64,000 nt of DNA from Salinicola salarius (GTDB lineage Bacteria; Pseudomonadota; Gammaproteobacteria; Pseudomonadales; Halomonadaceae): contig NZ_PZJT01000011.1 of assembly GCF_003206135.1 (NCBI RefSeq), positions 1 to 64,000 of the forward strand, in the 5' to 3' direction. The notes under the pieces are model-generated. The model searched no databases, had not been told where the DNA came from, and worked only from the letters and a program-made list of their open reading frames with translations. Numbering within the stretch: the first letter of the stretch is position 1; each line of letters begins with the position of its first letter. This document shows positions 30,063 through 41,093 of the stretch, one piece after another. The position numbers were made by a program, and so were the translations under genes.

Positions 30063-31475
30063 TTATAGCGTGTAGGCGATGCCCGGGCCGCTGCGCTCGG
30101 TCTGTGACGCCAACGGCGCGGGGGCCTCGGTGGGCTGGGAGATGCGAAGCGAGTCGGCGCGACCGACCGCGAAGTAGAGCAGGCCGGCGGCACGCACGCT
30201 TTCCGGGTTGAACAGGTTGCGGCCATCGATGATCGCTGGCGTGGTCAGTTGCTCGCGCAGGCGGCGGAAGTCGACGGTGCGGAAGGCTTTCCACTCGGTG
30301 CAGATGACCAGCGCATCGGCGCCTTCGAGGGTGTCGTCACGACGTTTCGTCAGCACCAGGTCGTCCCGCTCGCCGTAAATTCGCTGACACTCCTTCATGG
30401 CTTCCGGATCGTAGGCACGAACCTTGCCGCCGGCTGCCCATACCGCTTCCATCAGCTCGCGACTCGGGGCCTCGCGCATGTCGTCGGTGTTGGGTTTGAA
30501 CGCCAGCCCCCAGACGGCGATGGTCTTGCCTTGCAGGTCACCGTCGAGCGCTTGGGACAGCTTGGTGAAAAGACTCGCCTTCTGACGGTAGTTGACCGCC
30601 TCGACCGCGTTGAGCAGTTCCGCCTCGTAGCCGACGCCGCTGGCGGTGCGAGCGAGCGCCTGGACGTCCTTCGGAAAGCAGGAGCCGCCATAGCCGCAGC
30701 CGGGATAGATGAAGCTGTAGCCGATGCGCGGGTCGCTGCCGATACCCCGGCGCACGTTTTCGACATCGGCGCCGAGCCGCTCGGCCAGATTCGACACTTC
30801 GTTCATGAAGCTGATCTTGGTCGCCAGCATGGCGTTGGCGGCGTACTTGGTCAGTTCGGCGCTGCGGATGTCCATGAACATCAGCTTTTCCTGGCGCCGG
30901 TTGTAGGGGGCGTAGCACTCGCGCATCAGCGGTTCGACGCGAGGAGAGTCGCAGCCGATGATGATGCGTGCGCCCTGCGAGAAATCTTCGACGGCAGAAC
31001 CTTCCTTGAGGAACTCGGGGTTCGAACAGACGTCGAAGGGGATGTCCACGTCGCGCTGCTGCAGCCGGCGGGAAATGGCGTCAGTGACACGGTCTGCCGT
31101 CCCTACGGGCACGGTGGACTTGTCGATGACCAGCTTGTACTCCTGCATGTGGGTAGCAATGGTATCTGCCACGCTGAGGACGTATTTCAGGTCGGCGCTG
31201 CCATCTTCGTCCGGCGGCGTACCCACGGCGATGAACTGCAGGGTGCCGAAATTGGCCGCCACCGCAGGGTCGGTGGTGAACAGCAGGCGTTCTTCGGCCA
31301 CGTTCTGTTTGATCAATGCTTCCAGACCGGGCTCATAGATAGGGACGATGCCGTTCTCGAGACCGGCGATCTTGTCGCTGTCGACATCCATGCACATGAC
31401 TTCATGGCCGGCATCGGCGAGACAGGTTCCGGTAACGAGACCTACATAACCCGTTCCAAAAATGGTAATCCGCAT
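30063..31475 (-). CDS. ugd: UDP-glucose 6-dehydrogenase
   Basis: 470 residues. Oxidises UDP-glucose to UDP-glucuronate with two NAD+. The Rossmann motif [20 protein letters not shown], the [13 protein letters not shown] loop, [14 protein letters not shown] and the catalytic-Cys motif [13 protein letters not shown] are those of Ugd/TuaD-type enzymes. The sequence differs from AlgD-type GDP-mannose dehydrogenase, which has GLGYVGAVCAGCL and RSTVLPG at the same places. This distinction matters for what the neighbouring synthase polymerises. A C-terminal tail of about 25 residues after VGRADSLRI is not conserved. It is the most upstream gene of the minus-strand polysaccharide block, preceded by a 712-base non-coding region. 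Confidence 0.94.
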   Translation of the reverse strand: MRITIFGTGYVGLVTGTCLADAGHEVMCMDVDSDKIAGLENGIVPIYEPGLEALIKQNVAEERLLFTTDPAVAANFGTLQFIAVGTPPDEDGSADLKYVLSVADTIATHMQEYKLVIDKSTVPVGTADRVTDAISRRLQQRDVDIPFDVCSNPEFLKEGSAVEDFSQGARIIIGCDSPRVEPLMRECYAPYNRRQEKLMFMDIRSAELTKYAANAMLATKISFMNEVSNLAERLGADVENVRRGIGSDPRIGYSFIYPGCGYGGSCFPKDVQALARTASGVGYEAELLNAVEAVNYRQKASLFTKLSQALDGDLQGKTIAVWGLAFKPNTDDMREAPSRELMEAVWAAGGKVRAYDPEAMKECQRIYGERDDLVLTKRRDDTLEGADALVICTEWKAFRTVDFRRLREQLTTPAIIDGRNLFNPESVRAAGLLYFAVGRADSLRISQPTEAPAPLASQTERSGPGIAYTL

Positions 31476-32187
31476 GATGGCTCTCCTTGCTGATTCGTAT
31501 CGTTATGTGTCCGACATTCACGAGCTGTCCCGTGGCGTCGGCCACTCGATCTGCCAATCACTGGCATTCATTCATTGGTGTTGAACACGGCAAACTGTCA
31601 TTTGCTGTAAAGACTTACGTTCTGCAAAGCATCGCGTAATGGCGGCGACAGGAATTACAAAAGCCGGCCATATCGCGAGGCTAGTTTTTATTAGGATGTC
31701 AAGTGATTGATTCTACAGGCCTTTAGGACCTCGCCTCTTTACAGCTAATGACAAACAGTGTTTCCGAAATACAGGGACAACGTTAGTGTCAAAGTGCCTT
31801 TCGTTCCAATTAAGAAAAAGCTCATGTAAACGAGAATGCGGCTTTAGTGTCGTTCTATTGCACAGCGTGTGACTTTATGACGACATCCCTTGTCTCGAGT
31901 TGGAGACGCCAAAAAGGCGTCCTGAAGCGGTTTTGGTAACTTCTAGTTACTAAAGGTGTGATTGAGAATCTTAGTTTTCCGAGTTTTTCTTTTTGTGTTC
32001 TTTTGATGTTGCGTAATTCAACGACATCGCTTGCCTGTGAACGGGTTCCCCGTTCCGATCGGCGCCGGGGCGCTTGCCAGGCAGGTGGGGCCGCGATTCG
32101 CTGGCGAGACCAAGGGTTCACAGCGTGGTTAAAGAGGACTAAAATGGTCCTATATAGCGGCTGTCAGGATCGAGAGGGCATCAAGGC
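31476..32187. other. 712-base AT-richer regulatory region between ugd and the suf regulator
   Basis: The longest gene-free stretch in the window, visibly richer in A/T than its surroundings up to about 32030. It holds several inverted repeats (GTCTC/GAGAC at 31892-31896/31903-31907, GACGCC/GGCGTC at 31905-31910/31916-31921, GTAAC/GTTAC at 31936-31940/31946-31950) and the direct repeat TTAGTGTC (31783-31790 region and 31844-31851). The suf regulator promoter is at its right end. I could not fix a ugd promoter, and saw no convincing sigma-54 or AlgU-type site. Confidence 0.7.
32117..32156 (+). promoter_or_regulatory. suf regulator promoter with IscR type-1-like operator
   Basis: -35 TTCACA at 32117-32122, a 17-base spacer and -10 TAAAAT at 32140-32145. 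Overlapping the -10 is the inverted repeat AGGACTAAAATGGTCCT (32135-32151). Its core GACTAAAATGGTC matches the IscR type-1 consensus GACTRWWWYAGTC at 12 of 13 positions. Binding there would block RNA polymerase, so autorepression by the Rrf2 protein encoded just downstream is the natural reading. Confidence 0.7.
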
Positions 32188-32667
32188 ATGCTGAAACTAT
32201 CGAAATTGACGGATTATGCGGCAGTGATCATGGCGCAGATCGCACGGGATCCCGAGCAGGCGCATACGGCAGCCGAACTGGCGGTACGCGTGAGCCTGCC
32301 TCATCCCACGGTAGGAAAGACGCTAAAGATGCTTTCCAAGAGCGGGTTGCTCGAGTCGCGTCGCGGTTCGCATGGGGGTTATGTGCTTTCCCGGTCGCCG
32401 GCGGAGATCACCGCCAGCGACATCATTGCCGCCATCGAGGGGCCGATCGGCATGACCGAGTGCAGCCATGCCGACGGAGACTGCGAGCTGATGGATACCT
32501 GCGGCGTCGCCGACAATTGGCAGCGGGTGTCACAGGCGATACGGACACTGCTCGACTGTGTCACGTTGGCGCATCTCGCTCAGTCCGGCCCGCTCAAGTT
32601 GCCGGTACAGTTACCGATCCAAAGCGTGACGTTGCCCTCGACGACCGGGGCAGTGCGCGAACATTAA
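32188..32667 (+). CDS. Rrf2-family Fe-S-sensing regulator of the suf operon
   Basis: 159 residues. The N-terminal winged helix is Rrf2-type (MLKLSKLTDYAAVIMAQIA, then a recognition helix around SLPHPTVGKTLKMLSKSGLL). Three cysteines in the pattern C-x6-C-x5-C (ECSHADGDCELMDTC) match the cluster-binding site of IscR-like sensors. Proteins of this type lead SUF operons in Xanthomonas and Halomonas relatives and repress them when their Fe-S cluster is intact. The gene is 109 bases ahead of sufB and preceded by an IscR-like operator. It differs from cyanobacterial SufR, which is a DeoR-type protein. Confidence 0.92.
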   Translation: MLKLSKLTDYAAVIMAQIARDPEQAHTAAELAVRVSLPHPTVGKTLKMLSKSGLLESRRGSHGGYVLSRSPAEITASDIIAAIEGPIGMTECSHADGDCELMDTCGVADNWQRVSQAIRTLLDCVTLAHLAQSGPLKLPVQLPIQSVTLPSTTGAVREH

Positions 32668-32776
32668 GAAGACGTGGCAATGGCAGGTGCAGTCGCGGTG
32701 AGGGTCTTGCCGCTTCTCGTGTCTGTTCGGGACTGCGTCTTCGTCATAAGACTCTCGGTGGAGAGGAGAGAAGACC

Positions 32777-34219
<1,443 letters not shown>

Positions 34220-34294
34220 TTCGCCGCCACTGTCGAATTCATATGCCAATTCGGGAGGCTGCGTCGGCGGTCTCTCTCGTTTCAAGGGTTTCAC

Positions 34295-35043
<749 letters not shown>

Positions 35044-35047
<4 letters not shown>

Positions 35048-36381
35048 GTGCACCGGAACGCTTTCTCGAGCGTCTGACCGCACGCCGCGCCGAAGACCCC
35101 AGCTGGGTCGCGGCACGGCGCCAGGCCGGCGCGGCGCGCTTCGAGGCCTTGGGTTTTCCCACGCGACGTGACGAAGAGTGGAAATATACCGACGTGCGCC
35201 GTATTGCCGAGGGCGATTTCGCTCTGGCGACGGACGCCGCGTTCGACACTGCCCGCTTCGACGAGCAGCGCCTGGATATCGACGCCTATCGGCTGGTGCT
35301 GGTCGACGGCGTGTTCAGTGCCGAGCTGTCCCGGCTCGACGGCCTGCCGGCCGGCGTTTCCCTCGAACCGCTATCCAGGGCGATGGCTGCCAACCACGAG
35401 GCAGTAGGCGGTTCGCTCGGCCGTCTGGCGGGTGTCGATTTCTCGCCGTTCACGGCGCTCAATACCGCCTTCGCCGAAGAGGGCGTCATCGTGCGTCTGG
35501 CACCCGGTACGGTGGTCGACAAGCCGATCTACGTGCTGCTGCTGTCGCGGGCCAACGAACGGCCGGTGATGAGCCATCCGCGGGTACTGATCGAAGCGGG
35601 CGCGCGCGCCGAGGCGACGATCGTCGAGCATTATTCGGGCGAGCCCGACGCCGCCAATTTCACCAACGTGGTGACCGAAGTGCTGCTCGATCGCGGTGCC
35701 ATCGTCGATCACTACAAGTTGCAGGAAGCGGCGCTGACGGATCTGCACGTGGCCAGCATCCACGTCGATCAGGGGCGCGACAGCCGCTTCAACTCGTACA
35801 ACCTGAACCTTGGCGGGGCGCTGGTACGTACCGATCTGGTGACGGATCTCAATGCCGAAGGCGCCGAAGCGGCCTATAACGGGTTGTTCTTCGTCCAGGG
35901 GCGTCAGCACGTCGACAACCACACGCTGGTCAATCACAACGCGCCGCGCACGTTCTCCAACGAGAACTACAAGGGTGTGCTAGATGACCGTTCTCGCGGC
36001 GTGTTCAACGGCAAGGTCTTCGTCAAGAAGGACGCGCAGCAGATCGAGGCGTACCAGAACAACGCCAACCTGCTGCTGTCCGACCGTGCCGAGATCGACA
36101 CCAAGCCGGAGCTGGTGATCTACGCCGACGACGTCAAATGTTCCCACGGCGCTACCACAGGCCAGCTGGACGAGGAAGCCGTCTATGCGCTGCGTAGCCG
36201 CGGCATCGATGAGCCGATGGCTCGGGCGCTGCTGACATTGGCCTTCGTCGGCGAAGTCATGGACAAGGTGCGTCTCAACGTCATCGCCGAGCGCGTCGAA
36301 AGAGCCGTCGCGGGTCGTCTGCCGGAGCGCTTCAACCTGGCCGACCTGGTGGAAACCGCCGAGGCGATTCAGGAGGCTTGA
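35044..36381 (+). CDS. sufD: SUF complex subunit SufD
   Basis: 445 residues from the ATG at 35044, which overlaps the sufC stop. SufD pairs with SufB and SufC and is needed for iron acquisition by the scaffold. Family features are RRDEEWKYTDVR near the N-terminus, the conserved DVKCSHGATTGQLDEEAVYALRSRG region and the helical end. The sufS start follows 2 bases after the stop, so the genes are tightly coupled. Confidence 0.96.
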
Positions 36382-36382
36382 G

Positions 36383-37624
36383 ATGACCGCGATTACCGAT
36401 CTGACGCTGGACCTGGCGGCCGTACGTCGGGATTTTCCGATTCTCGATCGTGAGGTTCACGGTCGACCGCTGATCTACCTCGACAACGCCGCCACCAGTC
36501 AGACGCCGGTGGCGGTCATCGACAGCCTCAGCGACTACTACCGTCGTTACAACGCCAATATCCATCGCGGGCTGCATACGCTGGCCGACGAGGCGACGGC
36601 GGCCTTCGAAGGCGTGCGCACTACGGTTCAGCGCCACCTCAATGCGTTCGAGCCGCGCGAGATCGTGTTCACGCGGGGGGCCACCGAGGCGATCAATCTG
36701 GTCGCCAACAGCTGGGGCCGGGCCAACCTGAAGGCGGGCGACGAGGTGGTGATCTCGTTGATGGAGCATCACTCCAACATCGTGCCCTGGCAGTTGCTCG
36801 AGCGTGAACTGGGGATCGTGATCAAGGTCATCCCCGTCGATGCTCGAGGCGTACTCGATCAGGAGACCTATCGCGAGATGCTGGGCGAGCGGACCAGGCT
36901 GGTCTGCGTCAACCATGTCTCCAATGCGCTGGGCACGATCAATCCCATTGCCGAGATGGCGCGCGATGCCCATGCCTGCGGTGCGCTCATTCTGGTCGAT
37001 GGCGCCCAGGCTGTGCCGCATCAGGCAGTGGACGTGCAGGCGCTGGATGCCGACTTCTATGTGTTCTCGGGTCACAAGGTCTATGGGCCGATGGGGGCCG
37101 GGGCGCTGTATGCCAAGGCTTCCCTCCTCGATTCCATGCCGCCGTGGCAGGGCGGCGGGGAGATGATCTCGCGAGTCTCCTTCGATCGTGGTACCGAATT
37201 CGCGGCCGTTCCGCACCGGTTCGAGGCGGGAACGCCTTCGGTGGCCGATGTCATCGCCATGGGAGCGGGACTGGACTGGGTCAACGCGCTTGGCATCGAG
37301 CGGCTGTCGGCCTGGGAGCAGTGGCTGCTGGATCATGCAACCCAGAAGCTCGAACAGATCGACGGGCTGAGAATCATCGGCACGGCACCGCAGAAGGCGG
37401 GCGTGATTTCGTTTCTCGTCGACGGTGCGCATGCCCAGGATATCGGTCTGTTGATCGATCAGTTGGGTGTGGCGATTCGCACCGGGCATCACTGCGCCCA
37501 GCCGGTATTGAGTCATTTCGGTGTCGAGGCGACCTGTCGTGCCTCGCTGGCGGTCTACAACACGCCGGAAGAGGTCGATGCGTTCGTCGAGGCCTTGCAG
37601 CGCGTGCTGGGCATGCTGCGCTGA
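36383..37624 (+). CDS. sufS: Cysteine desulfurase SufS
   Basis: 413 residues. A PLP enzyme that takes sulfur from cysteine for cluster assembly. Group II features: the PLP lysine in VFSGHKVYGPMGAGALYAK and the active-site cysteine in RTGHHCAQPV, with YLDNAATSQTP near the N-terminus. Group II desulfurases usually need SufE or SufU as sulfur acceptor; neither is encoded in this operon. Confidence 0.97.
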   Translation: MTAITDLTLDLAAVRRDFPILDREVHGRPLIYLDNAATSQTPVAVIDSLSDYYRRYNANIHRGLHTLADEATAAFEGVRTTVQRHLNAFEPREIVFTRGATEAINLVANSWGRANLKAGDEVVISLMEHHSNIVPWQLLERELGIVIKVIPVDARGVLDQETYREMLGERTRLVCVNHVSNALGTINPIAEMARDAHACGALILVDGAQAVPHQAVDVQALDADFYVFSGHKVYGPMGAGALYAKASLLDSMPPWQGGGEMISRVSFDRGTEFAAVPHRFEAGTPSVADVIAMGAGLDWVNALGIERLSAWEQWLLDHATQKLEQIDGLRIIGTAPQKAGVISFLVDGAHAQDIGLLIDQLGVAIRTGHHCAQPVLSHFGVEATCRASLAVYNTPEEVDAFVEALQRVLGMLR

Positions 37625-37676
37625 GCCGGTTCCGGCGTCCGGCGTGTCCGGGCCGGCAATTCTGTCAGGAGCAATG

Positions 37677-38240
37677 ATGGATCCGTTAAACGAGGTCTAC
37701 AAGGGTCAGGAAATGCCGCTGCAGCGGGATGTCGATGTCATTTCGATTCCGTTCGGCAAGACCATCACGCTGGCCGAGGACAGCACCGTAGTGGTGATGC
37801 AGGCCAAAGGCAACTCGATCAGCGTCAGCTACGAAGGTCGTCTCTATCTGATCGAAGGTCATGATCTCGACGCGCTGGGGCTGAAGGCACTCGAGCGGCC
37901 GACGCTGAATCCCGATGCGACGGAAGCCGAAATGGAAGCTTTCGTCTGGGAGCAACTGCGGACATGCTTCGACCCGGAGATACCGGTCAACATCGTCGAT
38001 CTCGGGCTGGTTTACGGCTGTCGTATCGAGCGCCTGCTCACCGGCGAACGCATGGTGACCATTCGCATGACGCTGACGGCGCCCGGTTGCGGCATGGGCG
38101 ATGTGATCGCCGAGGACGCGCGGCGCAAGATTCTCGGGGCGCCGCAGTTCTCCAAGGTTCATGTGGAAATCGTTTTCGATCCGCCCTGGAGCCGTGAGAT
38201 GATGAGCGAAGAGGCGCGCCTGGAGCTGGGAATGTTCTAG
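37677..38240 (+). CDS. sufT: SufT, DUF59-domain Fe-S assembly factor
   Basis: About 187 residues. AGGAG at 37667-37671 is 5 bases before the ATG at 37677; an in-frame ATG at 37674 is possible. The N-terminal half is specific to SufT; the C-terminal half is a MIP18/DUF59 domain with FDPEIPVNIVDLGLVY and LTAPGCGMGD, including the reactive cysteine. SufT-type proteins help deliver or maturate Fe-S clusters. It closes the operon. Confidence 0.93.
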   Translation: MDPLNEVYKGQEMPLQRDVDVISIPFGKTITLAEDSTVVVMQAKGNSISVSYEGRLYLIEGHDLDALGLKALERPTLNPDATEAEMEAFVWEQLRTCFDPEIPVNIVDLGLVYGCRIERLLTGERMVTIRMTLTAPGCGMGDVIAEDARRKILGAPQFSKVHVEIVFDPPWSREMMSEEARLELGMF

Positions 38241-38412
38241 CGTCGACGGATCCTGGGCACGCTGCATGAAGCCACGCTCCTCGGGCTGCGCGAGCCGGTT
38301 TCTGGCAGGACAATGAACGCGACATGTTGATCGACATTTCTCATCGCCATTCGACTCCCGGCCGGGGTGCCCGACGATCGTTTTTCCCTCACCGTTTCTG
38401 TGTCGTTCACTT

Positions 38413-39063
38413 ATGCTCGAGCTGCTGAAGGGATTGCTCAAGGCGCTGCTTGCCGGCCTGTTGATGCTGGTGATCGGTGTCGTGGTGATTAATCTCTGGA
38501 TACTCCAGAAGACCCACGCCCGAGTCGAACACGAGGTGCCTCTATGCGCCATGCAGCCGGTCGGGCTGGTCTTCGGTACCGCACAGTGGCTGCGGGAAGG
38601 GGGCGCGAATCCCTACTATCAGGCCAGAATGGAGACCTCGGCAGAACTGCTGAGGCTTCATCGTGTCCAGCATCTGCTGCTTTCCGGCGACAACCGTACG
38701 CGATACTACAACGAGCCGATCAGCATGTGGCGCTCCTTGCGGCATCGCAATATCAGCGATAGGCACATGACGCTCGATTATGCCGGCTTCAGTACGTTCG
38801 ATAGCGTGGTTCGCGCCAAGGAGGTGTTTGGCGCGGATCGACTGATGCTGATTTCACAGGGCTGGCACTTGCCGCGGGCCCTGTTCATTGCCGATGCGCT
38901 GGGGATCGAGGCTACCGGCTGTGCGGTGCCCGATGATGGCGTCGAGGGAGAATGGCGGCTGCGTCTACGCGAATGGCTTGCCCGTGCCGCCACCTTTGGC
39001 GATCTTTACATCTGGGGGCGAAAGCCTTACTTCCTGGGGCCTTTGGAGCCGATTCAGCTGTAG
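38413..39063 (+). CDS. sanA: SanA/YdcF-family (DUF218) envelope protein
   Basis: 216 residues. One N-terminal transmembrane helix (LLKALLAGLLMLVIGVVVINLWI) then a DUF218 domain with VFGTAQWLREGGANPYYQARMETSAELL, LLLSGDNRT, LDYAGFSTFDSVVRAKEVFG and ISQGWHLPRALFIADALG. E. coli SanA has this layout and is linked to envelope barrier function and vancomycin sensitivity. The domain faces the periplasm. Biochemical activity of the family is not established. The gene stands alone between suf and the minus-strand rim cluster. Confidence 0.88.
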   Translation: MLELLKGLLKALLAGLLMLVIGVVVINLWILQKTHARVEHEVPLCAMQPVGLVFGTAQWLREGGANPYYQARMETSAELLRLHRVQHLLLSGDNRTRYYNEPISMWRSLRHRNISDRHMTLDYAGFSTFDSVVRAKEVFGADRLMLISQGWHLPRALFIADALGIEATGCAVPDDGVEGEWRLRLREWLARAATFGDLYIWGRKPYFLGPLEPIQL

Positions 39064-39129
39064 TCGCCATGACACGCTTCCAAGCCTGAGGCGTTGCCAG
39101 CAAGGTAGCGTGCCCCCAGGAACCGCTTC

Positions 39130-39570
39130 TCAGCGTTGGCGTTGCTGCAGCTTGTTGATCTCCCGGATCAATGCACGGCAGTTCTTCCAGCAGCGTTCCA
39201 GCGCGGGCTCCAGGGCTTCCGGCAGAGGATGCGTGAACGCCGTGCCCAGCGCCTGCATCAAGACGCGCTCCTGCTCGAGCAGCTCTCCGAGCAGCACGGC
39301 ACTGTCGTTGCCGACGAAGCTCTTGATACGGCTCCAGAGCCAGAGGTAATCGTCGCGTTCGACATCGGCATCGCGGGGCAGGATATCGAGATGTTCGCGA
39401 ACCAGCTGCTGCAGTTCGCGCATGGCGGCCCCACGTTCCTCGTAATGGGGTTTCAGGGCATTACGCAGCGCCGGTCGCAGGCGATCGAGATTGTCCTGAA
39501 AATAGTCGAGACTGTCGGCCAGCGCTTCGAGTACGCTGTCCATCGCCACTTGGCGATTGTCGAGAAACAT
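39130..39570 (-). CDS. Helical-bundle protein, probably DUF2383/PA2169-type
   Basis: 146 residues from the ATG at 39570, which has a strong AGGAGGT 8-9 bases upstream; an earlier in-frame ATG lacks one. The sequence is almost entirely amphipathic helix, with no signal peptide or membrane segment. The late part (VGNDSAVLLGELLEQERVL followed by ALERCWKNCRALIREIN) resembles the DUF2383 four-helix-bundle proteins related to ferritin-like folds, but the usual iron ligands are not obvious. It is the last gene of a minus-strand group after rimK. Function unknown. Confidence 0.65.
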   Translation of the reverse strand: MFLDNRQVAMDSVLEALADSLDYFQDNLDRLRPALRNALKPHYEERGAAMRELQQLVREHLDILPRDADVERDDYLWLWSRIKSFVGNDSAVLLGELLEQERVLMQALGTAFTHPLPEALEPALERCWKNCRALIREINKLQQRQR

Positions 39571-39681
39571 GTGCGGCCACCTCCTGAGGTGACACAAATT
39601 GTGCGGCCGGAAACACTGTTTTGCCACCCCCGGGCGCAGAAAAATTTAGGATTTTCGGCTATTTGTTCGATCGCTCTCCCA

Positions 39682-40590
39682 TCAGCCCTTGGGTTTCGGC
39701 GGCGCTTTCCGCGGCGTACTGGCATTTTTCTCCAGATGCTCGACGATTAGACCCGCGATGTCCTTGCCGGTCGCGGTTTCGATGCCTTGCAGGCCGGGGG
39801 AGGAGTTGACCTCCATGATCACCGGGCCGTGGTTGGAGCGCAGCAGGTCGACGCCCGCCACGCCGAGCCCCATGGCCTTGGCTGCGCGAATCGCGGTGGA
39901 GCGCTCTTCCGGCGTGATGCGGATGACGCTGGCGGTGCCGCCGCGGTGGAGGTTGGAACGGAATTCACCCTCGGCAGCCTGGCGCTTCATCGATGCCACG
40001 ACCTTGTCGCCGATCACGAGGCAGCGAATATCGGCGCCCTTGGCTTCCTTGATGTACTCCTGAACCATGATGTTTGCCTTCATGCCCATGAAAGCCTGGA
40101 TGACCGACTCGGCGGCCTGGTTGGTTTCCGCCAGGACCACGCCGATACCTTGGGTGCCTTCCAGCAGCTTGATCACCAGCGGGGCGCCCTTGGCCATGGT
40201 GATCAGGTCGGGGATGTCGTCGGGCGAATGGGCAAAGCCGGTGACCGGTAGTCCCAATCCCTTGCGAGAAAGCAGTTGCAGCGAGCGCAGTTTATCGCGC
40301 GAGCGGGTGATCGCGACCGAGTCGTTGAGCACGTAGGTGTTCATCATCTCGAACTGCCTCAGCACGGCGCAGCCATAGAACGTGACCGACGCGCCGATGC
40401 GCGGGACGATCGCATCGAAGGGCTCGAGCTCTGCGCCCTTGTAATGGATCGAAGGGCGATGCGAGGCGATGCTCATGTAACAGCGCAGCGTATCGACGAC
40501 TCTGACGGTATGGCCACGCTGCTCGGCGGCCTCGACCAGGCGCCGCGTCGAGTAGAGATTACGATTGCGTGACAGAATGCCGATATGCAT
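39682..40590 (-). CDS. rimK: RimK, ribosomal protein S6 glutamate ligase
   Basis: 302 residues from the ATG at 40590 ([18 protein letters not shown], the standard N-terminus). An ATP-grasp enzyme that adds glutamates to the C-terminus of ribosomal protein S6. ATP-grasp features are [35 protein letters not shown] and [13 protein letters not shown]. In Pseudomonas, rimK activity is tuned by c-di-GMP and by RimB, and a RimB-like gene lies directly upstream here. The C-terminus is a Lys/Pro tail (RKAPPKPKG). Confidence 0.95.
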   Translation of the reverse strand: MHIGILSRNRNLYSTRRLVEAAEQRGHTVRVVDTLRCYMSIASHRPSIHYKGAELEPFDAIVPRIGASVTFYGCAVLRQFEMMNTYVLNDSVAITRSRDKLRSLQLLSRKGLGLPVTGFAHSPDDIPDLITMAKGAPLVIKLLEGTQGIGVVLAETNQAAESVIQAFMGMKANIMVQEYIKEAKGADIRCLVIGDKVVASMKRQAAEGEFRSNLHRGGTASVIRITPEERSTAIRAAKAMGLGVAGVDLLRSNHGPVIMEVNSSPGLQGIETATGKDIAGLIVEHLEKNASTPRKAPPKPKG

Positions 40591-40643
40591 GCGCTTGGGA
40601 CTCCGATGCGTGAATGGAAGGACAGATGAGGTGAAGCGGGCCG

Positions 40644-41093
40644 TCAGGGTTCGCCGTGCAGGAACGCGGCACCAGGGGCAACCAGAAGCCGCCGCATGGC
40701 GCGCCTTCCCAGTAGCATGGGGTGGCGCATGTTGCTGCGATCGGTCAGGGTCAGCTCGATGGGAAAATCCAGGCCGCCGAGCAGAAGACGCGTACGAATG
40801 ACGTAGCGCCATTCCTGCTGGCCGTTGGAACTCCTCACCCGGCGGCGATCGTGCAGTGGCAGCTGACATTCATGGTGCGTGCTCTGCTGACCACTCGAGC
40901 GAGTGATGAATCGAACCCACGGATGGCCGTTCTCCTCGTAGGGTTCGATCCGCTCCGCATGCAGGGCCGATGTTCTCGCGCCGGTGTCCGCCTTGCAGCA
41001 GAGTGTCATGTGCAGATCCGGTAGCGTGACCATTTCACGCCGGCCGATGACCGCCTTGGCCTGGTAGGGTAGTGCTTTCATGGGTTCAAGCAT
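40644..41093 (-). CDS. RimB-like ATP-dependent zinc protease family protein
   Basis: 149 residues. It has a retropepsin-like pattern: [16 protein letters not shown] with the D-T-G active-site-type triad, then a beta-rich core with [30 protein letters not shown]. This is the family annotated as putative ATP-dependent zinc protease; in Pseudomonas the member next to rimK (RimB) proteolyses glutamate tails on S6. The start ATGCTTGA overlaps the stop of the upstream DUF3549 gene by 8 bases. rimK follows 53 bases later. Confidence 0.88.
   Translation of the reverse strand: MLEPMKALPYQAKAVIGRREMVTLPDLHMTLCCKADTGARTSALHAERIEPYEENGHPWVRFITRSSGQQSTHHECQLPLHDRRRVRSSNGQQEWRYVIRTRLLLGGLDFPIELTLTDRSNMRHPMLLGRRAMRRLLVAPGAAFLHGEP

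Noticed and set aside
19869..31475. Calling the locus a standard alginate biosynthesis operon
   Set aside because: The dehydrogenase has UDP-glucose-type motifs, and algA, algG, algE, algX and the acetylation genes are absent; only the synthase, PilZ, Sel1 and one lyase resemble alginate components.
30063..31475. Assigning the dehydrogenase as AlgD (GDP-mannose dehydrogenase)
   Set aside because: Its [20 protein letters not shown] start, STVPVGT loop and YGGSCFPKD site are those of the UDP-glucose enzymes.
31476..31860. A sigma-54 or AlgU-type promoter upstream of ugd
   Set aside because: The best candidates (for example TGGCCGGCTTTTGT on the minus strand near 31660) have the wrong spacing between conserved blocks, and no GAACTT/TCTGA pair was found.
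31855..32194. Short open frames in the ugd-suf gap
   Set aside because: No ribosome binding sites; they cross the suf promoter and operator and encode no recognisable protein.
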